A stretch of DNA of 64,000 nucleotides. Source: Promerops cafer. Taxonomy: Eukaryota; Chordata; Aves; Passeriformes; Nectariniidae. A model generated the notes under the pieces. That model worked only from the letters and a program-made list of their open reading frames with translations. It did no database searches and was not told the DNA's origin. This document shows, in pieces, positions 25,601 through 36,900 of this stretch. The stretch covers positions 648,889 to 712,888 of the forward strand of contig VZSE01002207.1 of the NCBI GenBank assembly GCA_013398275.1, read 5' to 3'. Positions within the stretch are counted from its first letter, which is position 1, and each line of letters starts with the position of its first letter. A program made the position numbers and the translations under genes.

Positions 25601-26367
25601 AATGGGAATAAATGAGGAGGGGATGCAGCTGGAATGGGGGGACCCCAGGGCAGGCTCCAGCCCCTTCGTGTGGAAGAGCTCACCCTGCAGAGCAGCTTTT
25701 TAAAAATTCCAATTATTTCACATAAGGGAGTAAGAAAATGACAGCACACATGGAGGATGGTTTACAGTTTCCCCGTGGAGTGGAGAAATACCCAAATACA
25801 GCCCCAATTCTGCAAGGACTTACGAGCACGGTTATTCTTTAGGAGGTTGATTTTAACACATTCCACAGACAAGGAACGTGTTTAAGCAACCGCCTGATAT
25901 CTCAGGACGGTTAAAGCCCTAAAAGTGGGATAAGATACTTTTCCTCCCCTCTCTCAGCCCTACTTCCATACAAGCAACCCCCCGAAAATCGGCGAGCTCT
26001 GAGTGGGAATCCCGGCAGCCGCTTTCCCCGCGGCGGGAATCCCCCGAGTGACATTGTTCCGCCTTTCCCCTTGGATGGGGAAAGGCAGCTTGGAGCCCAG
26101 TCCTGTAAGCAGCTCCTCACGGCCTGACCCAGCTAAGCCCCGGATCAGGACCGCGCTCCCGTGGCCGCTGCAGCATTTTTGGAGTTGATGCTGCTCCAAG
26201 GTGATGTCATAATTCAGCAAAAAGGGAAATCGTATCTGCGGACGAATAAGCAGAGTAAAAAATGCTTCATTTCAGATGCCAGGCAGCCACGGAGCAGCTG
26301 CCTGAGGTTTTTTTTATTTTAGGGGATGATTCTGTCATCTGTACTGAAGTATCTTCCTTCATGGATA
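25601..26367. other. Intergenic, CpG-containing, no gene recognised
   Basis: 25960-26170 is enriched in CG dinucleotides and precedes the inverted repeat. No exon was recognised. Confidence 0.45.
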
Positions 26368-26689
26368 GGTTTTGGCACAAAAATTTTACACCACGCCTGC
26401 TAGAGGTATAAATACGTATCCAGCCATAGAAACCCGTCCCAAAATGATCCCAAAGAGCCCCGGGAATGGCAGCAGGCAAGATGTGGTGTTCCTAAGACAA
26501 AGGTCAAATTAAAAAAGGGATGCTAATAATCAGCCCTCGAGTTAAAAGGAGTTTTTCTGGTTTTTTTAAAAGAACTACATCTTAAATTCCAACAAATCAG
26601 ATTTAGGAGTTACTGAAACTGAGATTGATCCGTCCCTCAGCAAAACTTTCTTTTTCTGATGTAATTTGGGTGGTTAGTTCTATTACCAG
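26368..26689 (+). repeat. Inverted repeat, left arm
   Basis: The core 26430-26660 pairs with 27713-27463 on the opposite strand at about 90% identity by eye. A 42-bp perfect match (26577-26618 with 27546-27505) is included. Weaker similarity extends outward to TTTGGCACAA (26371) and inward to about 26689. Confidence 0.85.
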
Positions 26690-27423
26690 TTTTTAAAATA
26701 TAAGCATTTATAATACATGTAATATTAATTTATGTACCATATCTATTATGTATGGATAAATATATCTACTCGCTGGAGAAGTGCAAAAGGGATTTTTTAG
26801 CAAAAATGAAGACGCAATAGCTCAAAATTGGGAAATATCCTCTTTTCCCAAAAGCAAAGGGCTTTTCCCCAGTGCCACGCGCTGCTCTGAAATAAAGAGG
26901 CAGCTCCAGAAGAGAGAAAACCTGGCTGAAAGCAGGCTCAGAGCAAAAATATCCCCAGGAGTGGGAATATCTCGGGTCGGGAGCCGCCGCTCGGTCAGGA
27001 CCGAGCCCCACTTGGTATTCAATTGACTTTCTAGCTCGGGAGACAGGACTTTCCATCTTCAAATACTGGGAATAGATTGCATTCCTGGCAATTCCTTCCC
27101 TTTGAACGGCTGGGGAGAATGAGCGGCCAGCCCGGCCGCGTTCTGGTGATCTCCCTAATCTCGGTTGCACTTTGTCAGGACGAGGTAACTGGTAGTTAAG
27201 TGAAATACCTTAGATCAAAGGGGGATTAATCGCCAACTGAATCCTTGCTGAATAAACCTGTCATTCAAGAAAATTATTTCCACTGAACTTAGCAGAGGAT
27301 TGAAGGTATTTGCATAACAGGGACCCCACCGTACTTCAGCCAGGTTAAAAGGTTCAGAATTCAGGCAGTGTTTAGCTTTTTGGCTCCTTTTCCTTTCAGC
27401 GGCCCTGTACAATGGTTTTTAAT

Positions 27424-27756
27424 CTGATAATGCAGCTAACTATCTAAATGATGTCAGAACAGGAAAGTATTGCAAAGTTTGGCTGAGGGATGGATCAATT
27501 TCACTTTCAGTAACTCCTAAATCTGATTTGTTGGAATTTAAGATGTAATCCTTTAAAAAAAAAAAAAAAAAAAAGAAAAAGAAAAAAGAAGAAAAAAAGT
27601 CCCTTTAAACTGGAGGGCTGTTTATTAACATCCTTTTTTTATTTGACCTTTGTCTTAGGAACACCAAGTCTCGCCTGCTGCCTTTCCTGGGGCTCTTTGG
27701 GATGATTTTGGGCAGGTTTAGACCATCAGTGATGCCCACAGATCCTTGTGCCAAAG
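27424..27756 (-). repeat. Inverted repeat, right arm
   Basis: Reverse-complement partner of 26368-26689. An A-rich expansion (about 27551-27598) replaces a short T-run of the left arm. The loop between the arms is about 730 bp. Confidence 0.85.
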
Positions 27757-30700
27757 ATCAGGTGGATCTGGGCAAACATACAAACAGATTTTCAGGGTTT
27801 TTGCTTTTTTTATTTTTCTTTTCTAAGCCCATCTTTCAGAGGTCACGCTGAATTTGAATGTAAGTGAGAGGGAGATAATTAAATAACAGGACCCAATAGG
27901 CTCCCATCATTTTCTAGGATCAGCTCTTGGAGGAGATTTAAGTGCCACAGCCTCACTCAGGGTGTGTTGTGGGGTCGTGGCAATAATTTTAAACCCCACA
28001 AATTATCCCTGTTTTATGGCAGCTGCTTTTGGCTGTGACTTTTCATGGGAATTCATTTCTCCAAGAGTGAAGAGGGGCCCTTCCAGGACTGGTAGGCAAT
28101 GGCTTCCTAATCTGTGCTATAAAAACTGGGAAAAGATGTTAAAAAATATATCTATTTCTGGAGAATGCTTTATGCCATCTCCCTCCCCAGCCTTCCTGGG
28201 GTTCATTTGCAAGAGCTTCCACCTCTCCTTCCTTAGGGGCATGTGGAATGATGTCAAGCTACATGGAGGACGTCAGGTTTCATAATCAGATTTTGACAAT
28301 AAATGGAATTTAGGCACTTCTGCATCCAGCCCGAGCCCGACACCATTCATTCTTTCGGTGGGCGCAGTTCATATTCACCACAAACCAAAAGCATCTTTCA
28401 AGTTAAAAAAATCACAAAGAATGGTTATCAAAGAAAATGAATAAAATCCATATTGAGATAATTTTTTAGAAAATGATTGAAGTTTTAACCCAAGAAAGGA
28501 CTCTTAGAGTTTCTTATAGCTTAGAATAAGAACATGTCAATCACGATTAAGCTTCTGGAATTGGAATCCCTTTGAAATGCAGCTGTTTCTTCTTTAATTG
28601 TGGCAGCGGACTCAAAAGAAAAGAAAGGTCCAGCCTTAAAGATGAGTAAGGAATACAAAATAGCTCAGGATTAGTTGTGGAGTTCAAAGGTCGCTAATTA
28701 CACTAAGGAGTTCCCAGACACAGGGAAAACATTAAACAGGTCACCTACCAAACGGGAAACAGACTTTGACTTCAAAAAAATAAAGAAAAAGGAAAAAGCA
28801 AGGTCCTGAAGAGATAGGTTTCTAGAGAAAATCAAAAGCCACCAGCTGATCTCATTGGGAGAAAATGGGTTGGGTTTAGTTCTCTGCTGTTACGTGTCTC
28901 TACAAATGGCATCAGGCATTCAAAAAGTTACCTAGAGCTCGACCAGGTTTCTTGGAGGCCTCGTGAAAGCAAAAAGGAGAAAAGGGGGCAGGCCTGTGGC
29001 TTAAAATATCTGATTTTCAGTTGCACTGTGGGTAGGAGTCCTAAGGAGAAAAGCATCCCTGGGGGTTGAGAGCTCCCTGAAGTATTTGGATTGATTTGTT
29101 GAGGGTGTGGCATGCTGGGGCACAGGTGCATCTTCATTGGGAAGCCTTTGGGAGAGCCCTCCGGCCCCTTTGAGGACAATGGGGGGACAAAGGACCATCC
29201 CAATCCTTGGGAGAAGCACTGCTCCTGTCTTTTCCAGCTCCTCCCTGGCCCCTTGGACTTGGGATAGGCTGGTGGCACTGCTGTGCTCCACACATGCAGC
29301 ACTCCAGTTCCAAGGATGCTGGTTTCCTGGGAAAGCCTCTGGGATACTGGCTGGGTGTCCTGTCTGCTGCAGGGCTGCAGTCAGCAAGGACCCCGCAGGC
29401 CTTTGGATCTGGGCGTGGGTGGAGAGGGACAGTGCTTTAATGCCAGCCTGCTCACAAGAGAGAGAATCCCCATTTTGAGGGGAAAAGAGCCTTCTTTTCT
29501 CTCAGGTCCGGCTCCCCTGCAGAGGGAATTCCCACCTTATTGAATTCCCACCTCATTCCTGCACAAATCAGCAGATTGGTGCATCTTAGGGCAACATGGG
29601 ATTTGGGGAAATAAGGAAGAGGAATTTTAGGTGGTCAGTGAGTGGCACCTATCCCCATGCTGGGGGTCCTACTTGTGCCCCAGGATGTCCAGGGGAGTCA
29701 CAGTCAGAGTTAAATCTCTGTTCCCTGCACCTGAATTGTTGTATTGGGTTTGTGTGGCAAGATTTGGGTAGCAAGAGGGGAACACAGGCATGGGAATGAA
29801 GTTTAGAAACAATCCCAAGGTGCCCCTGTGGGATTCCCACTGACAGCCATACAGAGCTACAGCAGCCCTTCCAGGGAGACTTGCACTTCCCAAACTGGGA
29901 TCCACAAAATTCTCATCTAATGTCTCATTTGGGATTGAGGGCTGCAGGGATTTCCCACCACGGTGCTCTCAGGAAAGATTCAGCTTTGTGTGGGCTTGGT
30001 TTTCCCCACTGTAAAAGGTGTTGGTAGAACCTTTTATTTTGTCTGTCCCCTAAGGATGAGAGAAAAGGGAGGTGGTGGTGAGAGAGTCAGCAAAAATAGT
30101 GGGGGACAAACATGGACTTACAAACTCTCTTCTGGCTTAAATCCCAGCAGGGCTTGTACAAATAGGACAGAGTGTGGCCAATCCCTAGGACAGCATGAAT
30201 AAACAGGGGGCAGCCATGGAATGTTTAATGCCTCCTCGTTTCAGAGTTTACTGGCAACAAATGGCCACAGCAGTCAACACTGCTAAAAACAGCAAAAAAT
30301 GCAGAGGTGGGAAGGGCTGAACTATGTGAAAAAGGTGACTATTTCTAAATTATCTGAAGGAACAGGATTTAGCCCCAAGTTCTTGAGGAACTGGAATTTA
30401 CCATCTTGGAGCTGTCACCAAATATCTTGGGGGGAGGAAAGGGCTTCCAGAAAATTGGAAAGCCATCAAATTATTGAGTAGTGATCAGTGACAGATTTGA
30501 CAGCATGGAACTGTGTTAGGGGGACTCATTCCCTTCTGTGGTGGGAGGAATTGCAGCTTCTCAGCCTCTGGGACCCTCAGTGCACACTCCCCATTTCCTT
30601 CCACACCTTCCACAAGTGTTAAACAAAACAGTTGGGCTCTAAAACATGTTTGGGCTCCCCAACACCACTGGATTTGGAAATCTCAGCCATTTTTGCTGTG

Positions 30701-31417
30701 TTTAGTGGGTTATACATGGATTTTGCATTATAATTTCTTAGAGGTCTGTTACATCAATTCTCTAAGTGTTCAGTCTCACCTAAAAAGCTTTGAGTGTGTG
30801 TTTGCTTTAAATGAATTTTAATTGCTGTTTCTTACATTACTCTCACATTTCAATGAAATGAAACAAATTAATATCACTAATGAAGTGAGTTCCATATTAA
30901 CTCCTTAATATTTATGCCCAGTATTTTTGGGGGGGGGAGGGCATGTGAAATGTCAGGTTTGCAACCCATTATTTAAGTCCTTACATTTATTATTTTCAGT
31001 TCTTTGCATCTCAGTTTTCTTCTGGCCCTCTGAAACACAATACAAAGTCTGGAGAACTCTTTGGCCACTTCTTTTGGAAAGTCTTTGTGCAAAGTTACCA
31101 AAGGTCACAAAGATCTCATATAATCTATGCCTGTGACAAAATTATAAATAGAAGCACTTCAAGCAGCAAACACTCTGGTAGAAGAAACAGCACTCTGTAC
31201 CCGAAGAAATTTTTTTTTTTTTCCCTTTAACACATTTTTAAAGAAACTGTTGTATTAAAAACTTGTTTATTTTATTAAAGAGCTAAAGGAATGCCACTGA
31301 ACTTGATCACCTTTAGAGCCCACCAGAACCCGTTAGGTACCAGCTTTGCCCTGGGAGTCCTCAGGCTCATGTGAGCTCTACATCAGATCTTCCTGATTTA
31401 GGGTTTGAAGGACTTTT
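27757..31417. other. Intergenic, no gene recognised
   Basis: Unique-looking sequence with short chance frames only, a poly-G run near 30929-30937 and a T-tract near 31210-31223. No CR1 was recognised. Confidence 0.5.
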
Positions 31418-31544
31418 CAACTTCCATAAAACAGGACAAGTGGTCAGAGCACATAAAGAAACAGTGACATTATCTGGGCAACCACAGAGGGAACAGAGAA
31501 ACACAGAAAAGTTTAGTCATTTTTAACTCCTTGAACTACTCCCA
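31418..31544. repeat. Copy A of a duplicated segment next to an N gap
   Basis: About 127 bp resembling 31547-31673. The right half (ACATAAAGAAACAGTGAC onward) is nearly identical, and the left part differs over about 20 bp. Confidence 0.85.
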
Positions 31545-31545
31545 N
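31545..31545. other. Single N, assembly gap
   Basis: Ambiguous base between the two duplicated flanks. Confidence 0.8.
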
Positions 31546-31546
31546 A

Positions 31547-31673
31547 CAACTTCCATAAAACAAGTGAAGTTATCTGGGCACATAAAGAAACAGTGACATT
31601 ATCTGGGCAACCACAGAGGGAACAGAGAAACACAGAAAAGTTTAGTCATTTTTAACTCCTTGAACTCCTCCCA
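31547..31673. repeat. Copy B of the duplicated segment next to the N gap
   Basis: Direct copy of 31418-31544, offset 129 bp. Unique sequence resumes at TGTTACCTACCC. Confidence 0.85.
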
Positions 31674-33759
31674 TGTTACCTACCCAGTGCCCCCTAATTT
31701 AGGGAGTTTACTAAGCTGAGTTTACTAAGCTGAGTTTACTACTTTCCTACCTTAATTAATATTTATGAAGGACCCATGAGCATGGGCCCTTCCCAAAGGC
31801 CAGGAGAAGCTCTTGCTCTGGCTTCTCCCCCAGCGTGGGTGTCCCACAGGGGTTGCACAATGCTGGGTGAAGCTGTGTGCCTTTAACCCCCTGTGTTTTG
31901 CTGCCTTCCCCGTTTGTGGTGCTTTCCAAAGAACAGGTTCTGCTGCACACTCACATCTGCAGAGAGATCTCAGCCACTCTTAAAAAAGGCAGACAGGGCT
32001 GCTTCCCCCACCTTTCTCACTACAGAGCTGTCCCTGAGCAGAGCACTGCAGCAGTGACTGAGCAAACCTTGGTAACAAATCAAAACAGGTGATGGCTGAT
32101 GTGAGGTTGTGAAAAACTGCTCAGGGCCACAAGGGAAACATCCCCTGCCCCCTCCCTCCCTCCAAACCTGCCCTGCTGGGTGTGTGCAAAGCAGTTCATT
32201 TACCCAGTTCATCATTTCAGTTCACAGCTTCTGTAAAATAAATGGCATTTTTAGCTTTGCAAAGCCAGAGCCCTCCACTCCTGAGCACCACAACTCCCCT
32301 AGCCATGAGAGTCAGAGACATGGGCAAGAGGGAAACACAAAGGATCAGGATTTAGAAGAATCCCCTTCTGTAAAGTGCAAAGGGTCTCCTAAGATACCAT
32401 GAATTTAGTGCCATTGCTTCCCAGAGTTTACTGGGGAGTGTCTGAGTAAGAAAAGCCAATCCTGCAGAGTGCTGCTGTGCAGAGCAGAGCTCCCAGCTTC
32501 CACAGGTAGCTGGGAGCCAAGCATGGTGGCCTGGTGTCAGAACAGGCTCTGAACCCTTCCAGCAGAGAGAGCTCCTCTTGCCACCCACACCGTGGTGTCC
32601 AGGCACGTGGACAACTCCAGCAGGGAAGGGCTGGGTCCTGGGCAAAATCACCACCTCACCTTTTGCTGCTAAACAAAACAGACACATCACCTGTGTCAAA
32701 CAGGGCACAGAGCAGAGCTATTTTCTAAGTTTGCACAGCAGTTTCAGCTCAACAGCACTTCACAAGAACGAATCTACCCTCTAGAATATTTAACTAACCC
32801 ATCAGATTACTCTATCAATCTAAGTATTTTTCAGATTATAGCTTAGAACTTCCCTCCTTGCACAACCCCTGATCTGATTTACCCCACAGAGCACAGTGAA
32901 ACACGAGGCAGGGCAGGAGCAGCTCTGTTAGGACTCAGCATCCTCTGCTTTTGTGCTGCTCTGCAGGTTCTGGCACCTCCTCACCAGCCCTTCAGAATCT
33001 GCACATTTCCTGGTAACTCTCCTAAAGTCCATTTCCTGTGTTCCTGCAGATCTCAAAATTAGAGGTTTGCATCTGTAAATTGAGACTTTTTCCACCTACT
33101 TTTCCAGGAAAAACAGCTCAGTGATGGTTTCTGGAACCTGCAGCAAACTTAGCTGATTTTGCCTCCTCAGAACCAGTCTTGTGAGCTGAAAAACCCAGTT
33201 CACACCTCTGCTTTCAGAGCAAGCAGTTCACAGGCATGTGTGCAGGGAACTCACCACTTCTGCTGGCAGAGGCAATAAAGATTCCTTAATTAAAATTGCC
33301 TCCACTTTCAGAAGTGCTGCTCATGGCATATTCCTCCTCTTGAAAATCCTTGTAAATTACTGACTGGTGTGTATTCTGTGCACATCTTGTAAAAATATCA
33401 GAACTTCTGCTTTGAACTGTCCTCTGAATCTGGAGTTTGATGAGATTCTTGTGACTTCAGGACAGGAATAGGATGCTGAAATCTTTTCCACCCTGCAATG
33501 GGAAACCAGTGAAGTAACTGGGAGTAACTGGTAATCTCAATGTCTGTACCTGTAACACCAGGGACATAATGTGTACCAGTTAAAGTTAGAAGGGAAAGCA
33601 AAACCAGCCACAGCAAGTACATTTCAAATTGTCCTCTCTAGGCTGTCAGCCAGAACTCAACATTTTAAACCCAAGTCATGTTTTTAAGACAAGTGAACTC
33701 TTGTTTTCCATCAACAGAAATTTTTAAGAACACAAAGAAAGCAAAAGCGCTGAAGAATA
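31674..33759. other. Intergenic, 3' flank of AP5M1
   Basis: No exon, RNA gene or recognised transposon. Ends at the candidate AP5M1 poly(A) signal. Confidence 0.5.
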
Positions 33760-33765
33760 TTTATT
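33760..33765 (-). terminator. Candidate poly(A) signal of AP5M1
   Basis: An AATAAA hexamer on the minus strand lies about 70 nt downstream of the AP5M1 stop codon. If used, it would give a very short 3' UTR. Other distal signals may exist, and no transcript evidence is available here. Confidence 0.45.
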
Positions 33766-33835
33766 TTACTGTACCATGACATAAATCTCATTAACACTGT
33801 GCTTTCTTTAAATATAAAAATTATTCCCAAGTACA

Positions 33836-33918
33836 TTAGTCAAGTAAGGGTCTGTACACCATAGGTGCTGGTGCTTTGGAATTCCAGATGTAGTAATCAG
33901 AAGAAATCAGTTCCCGGG
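33836..33918 (-). CDS. AP5M1: AP5M1 coding exon 8 (terminal)
   Basis: The last coding part is 83 nt, encoding a split Ser codon, then RELISSDYYIWNSKAPAP to PLLD and TAA at 33838-33836. The acceptor is CCTTTAG|CCCGG. The SSDYYIWNSKAPAP block is the conserved carboxyl end of AP5M1. Confidence 0.94.
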
Positions 33919-36900
33919 CTAAAGGGAAAAAACAGGCAAGAAAAATAAGCATTACAGGGTGCCTTACAATCAGACATTCCTTCATCCAAGTTAAGTGACT
34001 ACTAATCCATCCTTACCAGTTTACAGAAAGGGTATAATGGCCTCTTTAAACTGTAAGACTCTTACTATTATTTGAAAATCGTTTCTGATAATGAGACATT
34101 TAGAGTCTCAGCTTCAATTACCTTTACTAATGTATCAGTCATGAGCTTAAAATTCAAACAGAGGTTAAGTCAAAAGCAGGTGGATGGCTTGGATTTTGTT
34201 CAATGAATATAAATTGCATGCTCGATATAAAACATGAAAATGCTGCTTTTTCTGTGTTACAATTTAGGGCTGAGTGTGACCTGTCACAAAATCAACAGTG
34301 TAGACTGTGCTTTTCAAAAGGCATTTACAGAGTTCTGCTACCATGACTGGCAGAAGTTGCAACAGAGAGACAGCTACAAATAAAAATGCTTCCATTAGGC
34401 AGAGCTGCTCAGGTTTAATGAGTGCTTTCTGTGTGCCATTTAGGGCATTTTTGGTGCAATGCTCATGTGTTAGCAAAAAGCAGATTTGGGTTCTGCCTCA
34501 CACATTCAGCATAGAGCCACATCCACCAAGAGGTGCTGGTGTGGGGACACTGACAGCAGCAGTGTCACCTTGCATGCAGGAGCTGAGTTCTGTACCCAGG
34601 TACTGCCAACCCACCCGAAATGCCTCTGACAAAGGTGTCCTAAACAAGGGGCCAGACTAGGGAGGATCATCCCCTGTGTCCCCCAAAAAAGTTCTGCCAT
34701 AATGGAGAGCATAGGAACCAGCACAGGGCAGAGGGGAGAAAGCCCCAGAGAGAGGCTGACTTTGTAAAAGCTCTCATCTCAAAGGGAGAGGCCAGTCCCT
34801 ACTCCAGGGATGCTTTGAACACCACAAAAAAAACCCCAACTCAAAAGCAGAGAACAAAAGTCCAACTTTAGTTATGTAATTTTAGTCATTGATACCCAGT
34901 TCATAACTTCAATTCAATTTTAGCAACTCACATGCAGTAATTTTGGGCTTCCCTGGAACAAAGATCTGAACAGAATGCTGGTCTACGTAACATCCAGTCA
35001 GTGTAAAGTCTGGGATCCTAAAATACAGCTAGAAAAAGAGAGGGAAAACACAATCAGATGCACATTGTCATCCTTGCTGTGCAAATCCTGGCAATCTGTG
35101 TCCCATGCTCTGGGTGTGCAAGGGTACTCCAAAGTGACAGGATGTCAAATCCTCTAGGCAGGAAGCCAAAAATCCATGCTGAGAATATGAGATTTTAAAT
35201 CAGTGTATCTTCAATTGAAGAGAGTAAAAAAGTGACTACTCAGGCCTCTTTCCCCAGAGCCTGTGACTTACTTTTACATAAGCAGTGTTCCCAGTGCACA
35301 CATAATCAGTCGGGTGCTCTTTGCCTGCGGTGCCAAAAGCCACAGTTCCAGTCAGGGAAACTTCCAAAGACTTGGGGAACTTCTGTCCTAAAGGCAGAGA
35401 CAGCATCTATCAGAAGTCACACAGCTGTGCCCAGGCTGCAGAGAAGGGCCTGGGGGAGGAAGGGCAGTCACAGGGGTGAGGTCCTTACCAATGACCCAAA
35501 CCAGGAGGCTCTTCTCCCGGGACAAATCCAGATGGCCATGACTAACTTTGTACTCTAAGTGAGCAATGGGGCCCCTACATGTGAGAGAGGAGAAATGGAA
35601 CCACTGCAATTACTATCACTCAGCATTTGTTAATGCCTGTTTTGTTACAGAAAGGCAGGAAATGCTGACAGACATTATTTATGTGCATACAGACAAATCA
35701 CACCTATCTGAGCACACTGCTAATTTATGAGAAGAAATTACAGAGCAGGAAGAAATCACTGTGCTCTCAGCCCAGCAATCATAAAGGAGCTGCTGATGTT
35801 TTAGATCACTGATGGTGTTTTACTAACACTATGATCAGCATCAGCAACTTTGTATCATTCCATCTTTGAATTTTCATGATAATTATGTGGCAGCGCAGTC
35901 CTGGCAGCTGTTAGAGGGGCTTAGATGAAAACTATCGTTTTAATTTGAAATAACTATATTTTTGATAAGCTGATCTGTAGCTAGGATTAGCAGCCTTAAG
36001 GAACAGGTAACCCTGGGTTAGAAGTGATCTCCAGCTTAATCCACCTGGGGGATTGTGGCAGTGTTTCACATGAGAAGGTACCACAGGGAAACAGGATGAG
36101 CAACAGAAGTGTTTGGAATGTTACCAAATATTCTGGTGTAATTCCGTATTCTGGAAATTAAAGGAATTCCAAGGTTGGTGCTCACTGGTAGCACCCTGAT
36201 GGAACATAATCTGTTATATTGACTCCTGACAAGTTCATTTTGGGAAGTAACAGAGAAATGAAGAACTTTATTTAGGCTTTCTTTATTCTTACCTGTTGAA
36301 GAAAGGTATACGAGCTTCACAGTACTCAAAAGAATTCTTTATGCTTTCATGGAGCTTTAAATTAACCGTTATTTTTATCTGTGATCCCTCTTCAACAAGT
36401 TGGTAACATCCCAAAATCGGTGGAACAGGAACCTGGAAAAAACTACATTCATTCTCAAGATATATTAACACCATCATCACAAGATCAGTTATATACTGGT
36501 TTCATTGCTGAAGTTCTTTAAAAAAGACCCCAAACATATATTAATTACTGACTGTGCTCAACTCTTCAGGCTGCTTGTGATAACAGACTCGGGGGCCATG
36601 CACTTGACATCTCAGCCTGTGTATATTTTGCCTAATTCAAGCATTTAAGTGGCTGATTTTAAGTAAGAGCAGCATTGCCAAGCAAAGGTACCAGTAACTC
36701 CTGAACATGACTCAGACAAGTCTTTAAGTGCCTTCCAAGCAGTTTATTACATAAAAACCATTTTATATAATGTTTTATTATCTAGATTAGACCCATTCCA
36801 GCATGCCCATGTGGGCTTATGCCCACACAGGTGTTTTTATTTCTGTTTGAACACGAGAAAACAGCACGTGCTGGGAGTGTGTTGTTACCTGGGAAGTGTA

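Noticed and set aside
1..33700. NAA30 exons, expected as the next gene beyond AP5M1 in the human order
   Set aside because: No acetyltransferase-like peptide was recognised. The gene probably lies further left, outside the window.
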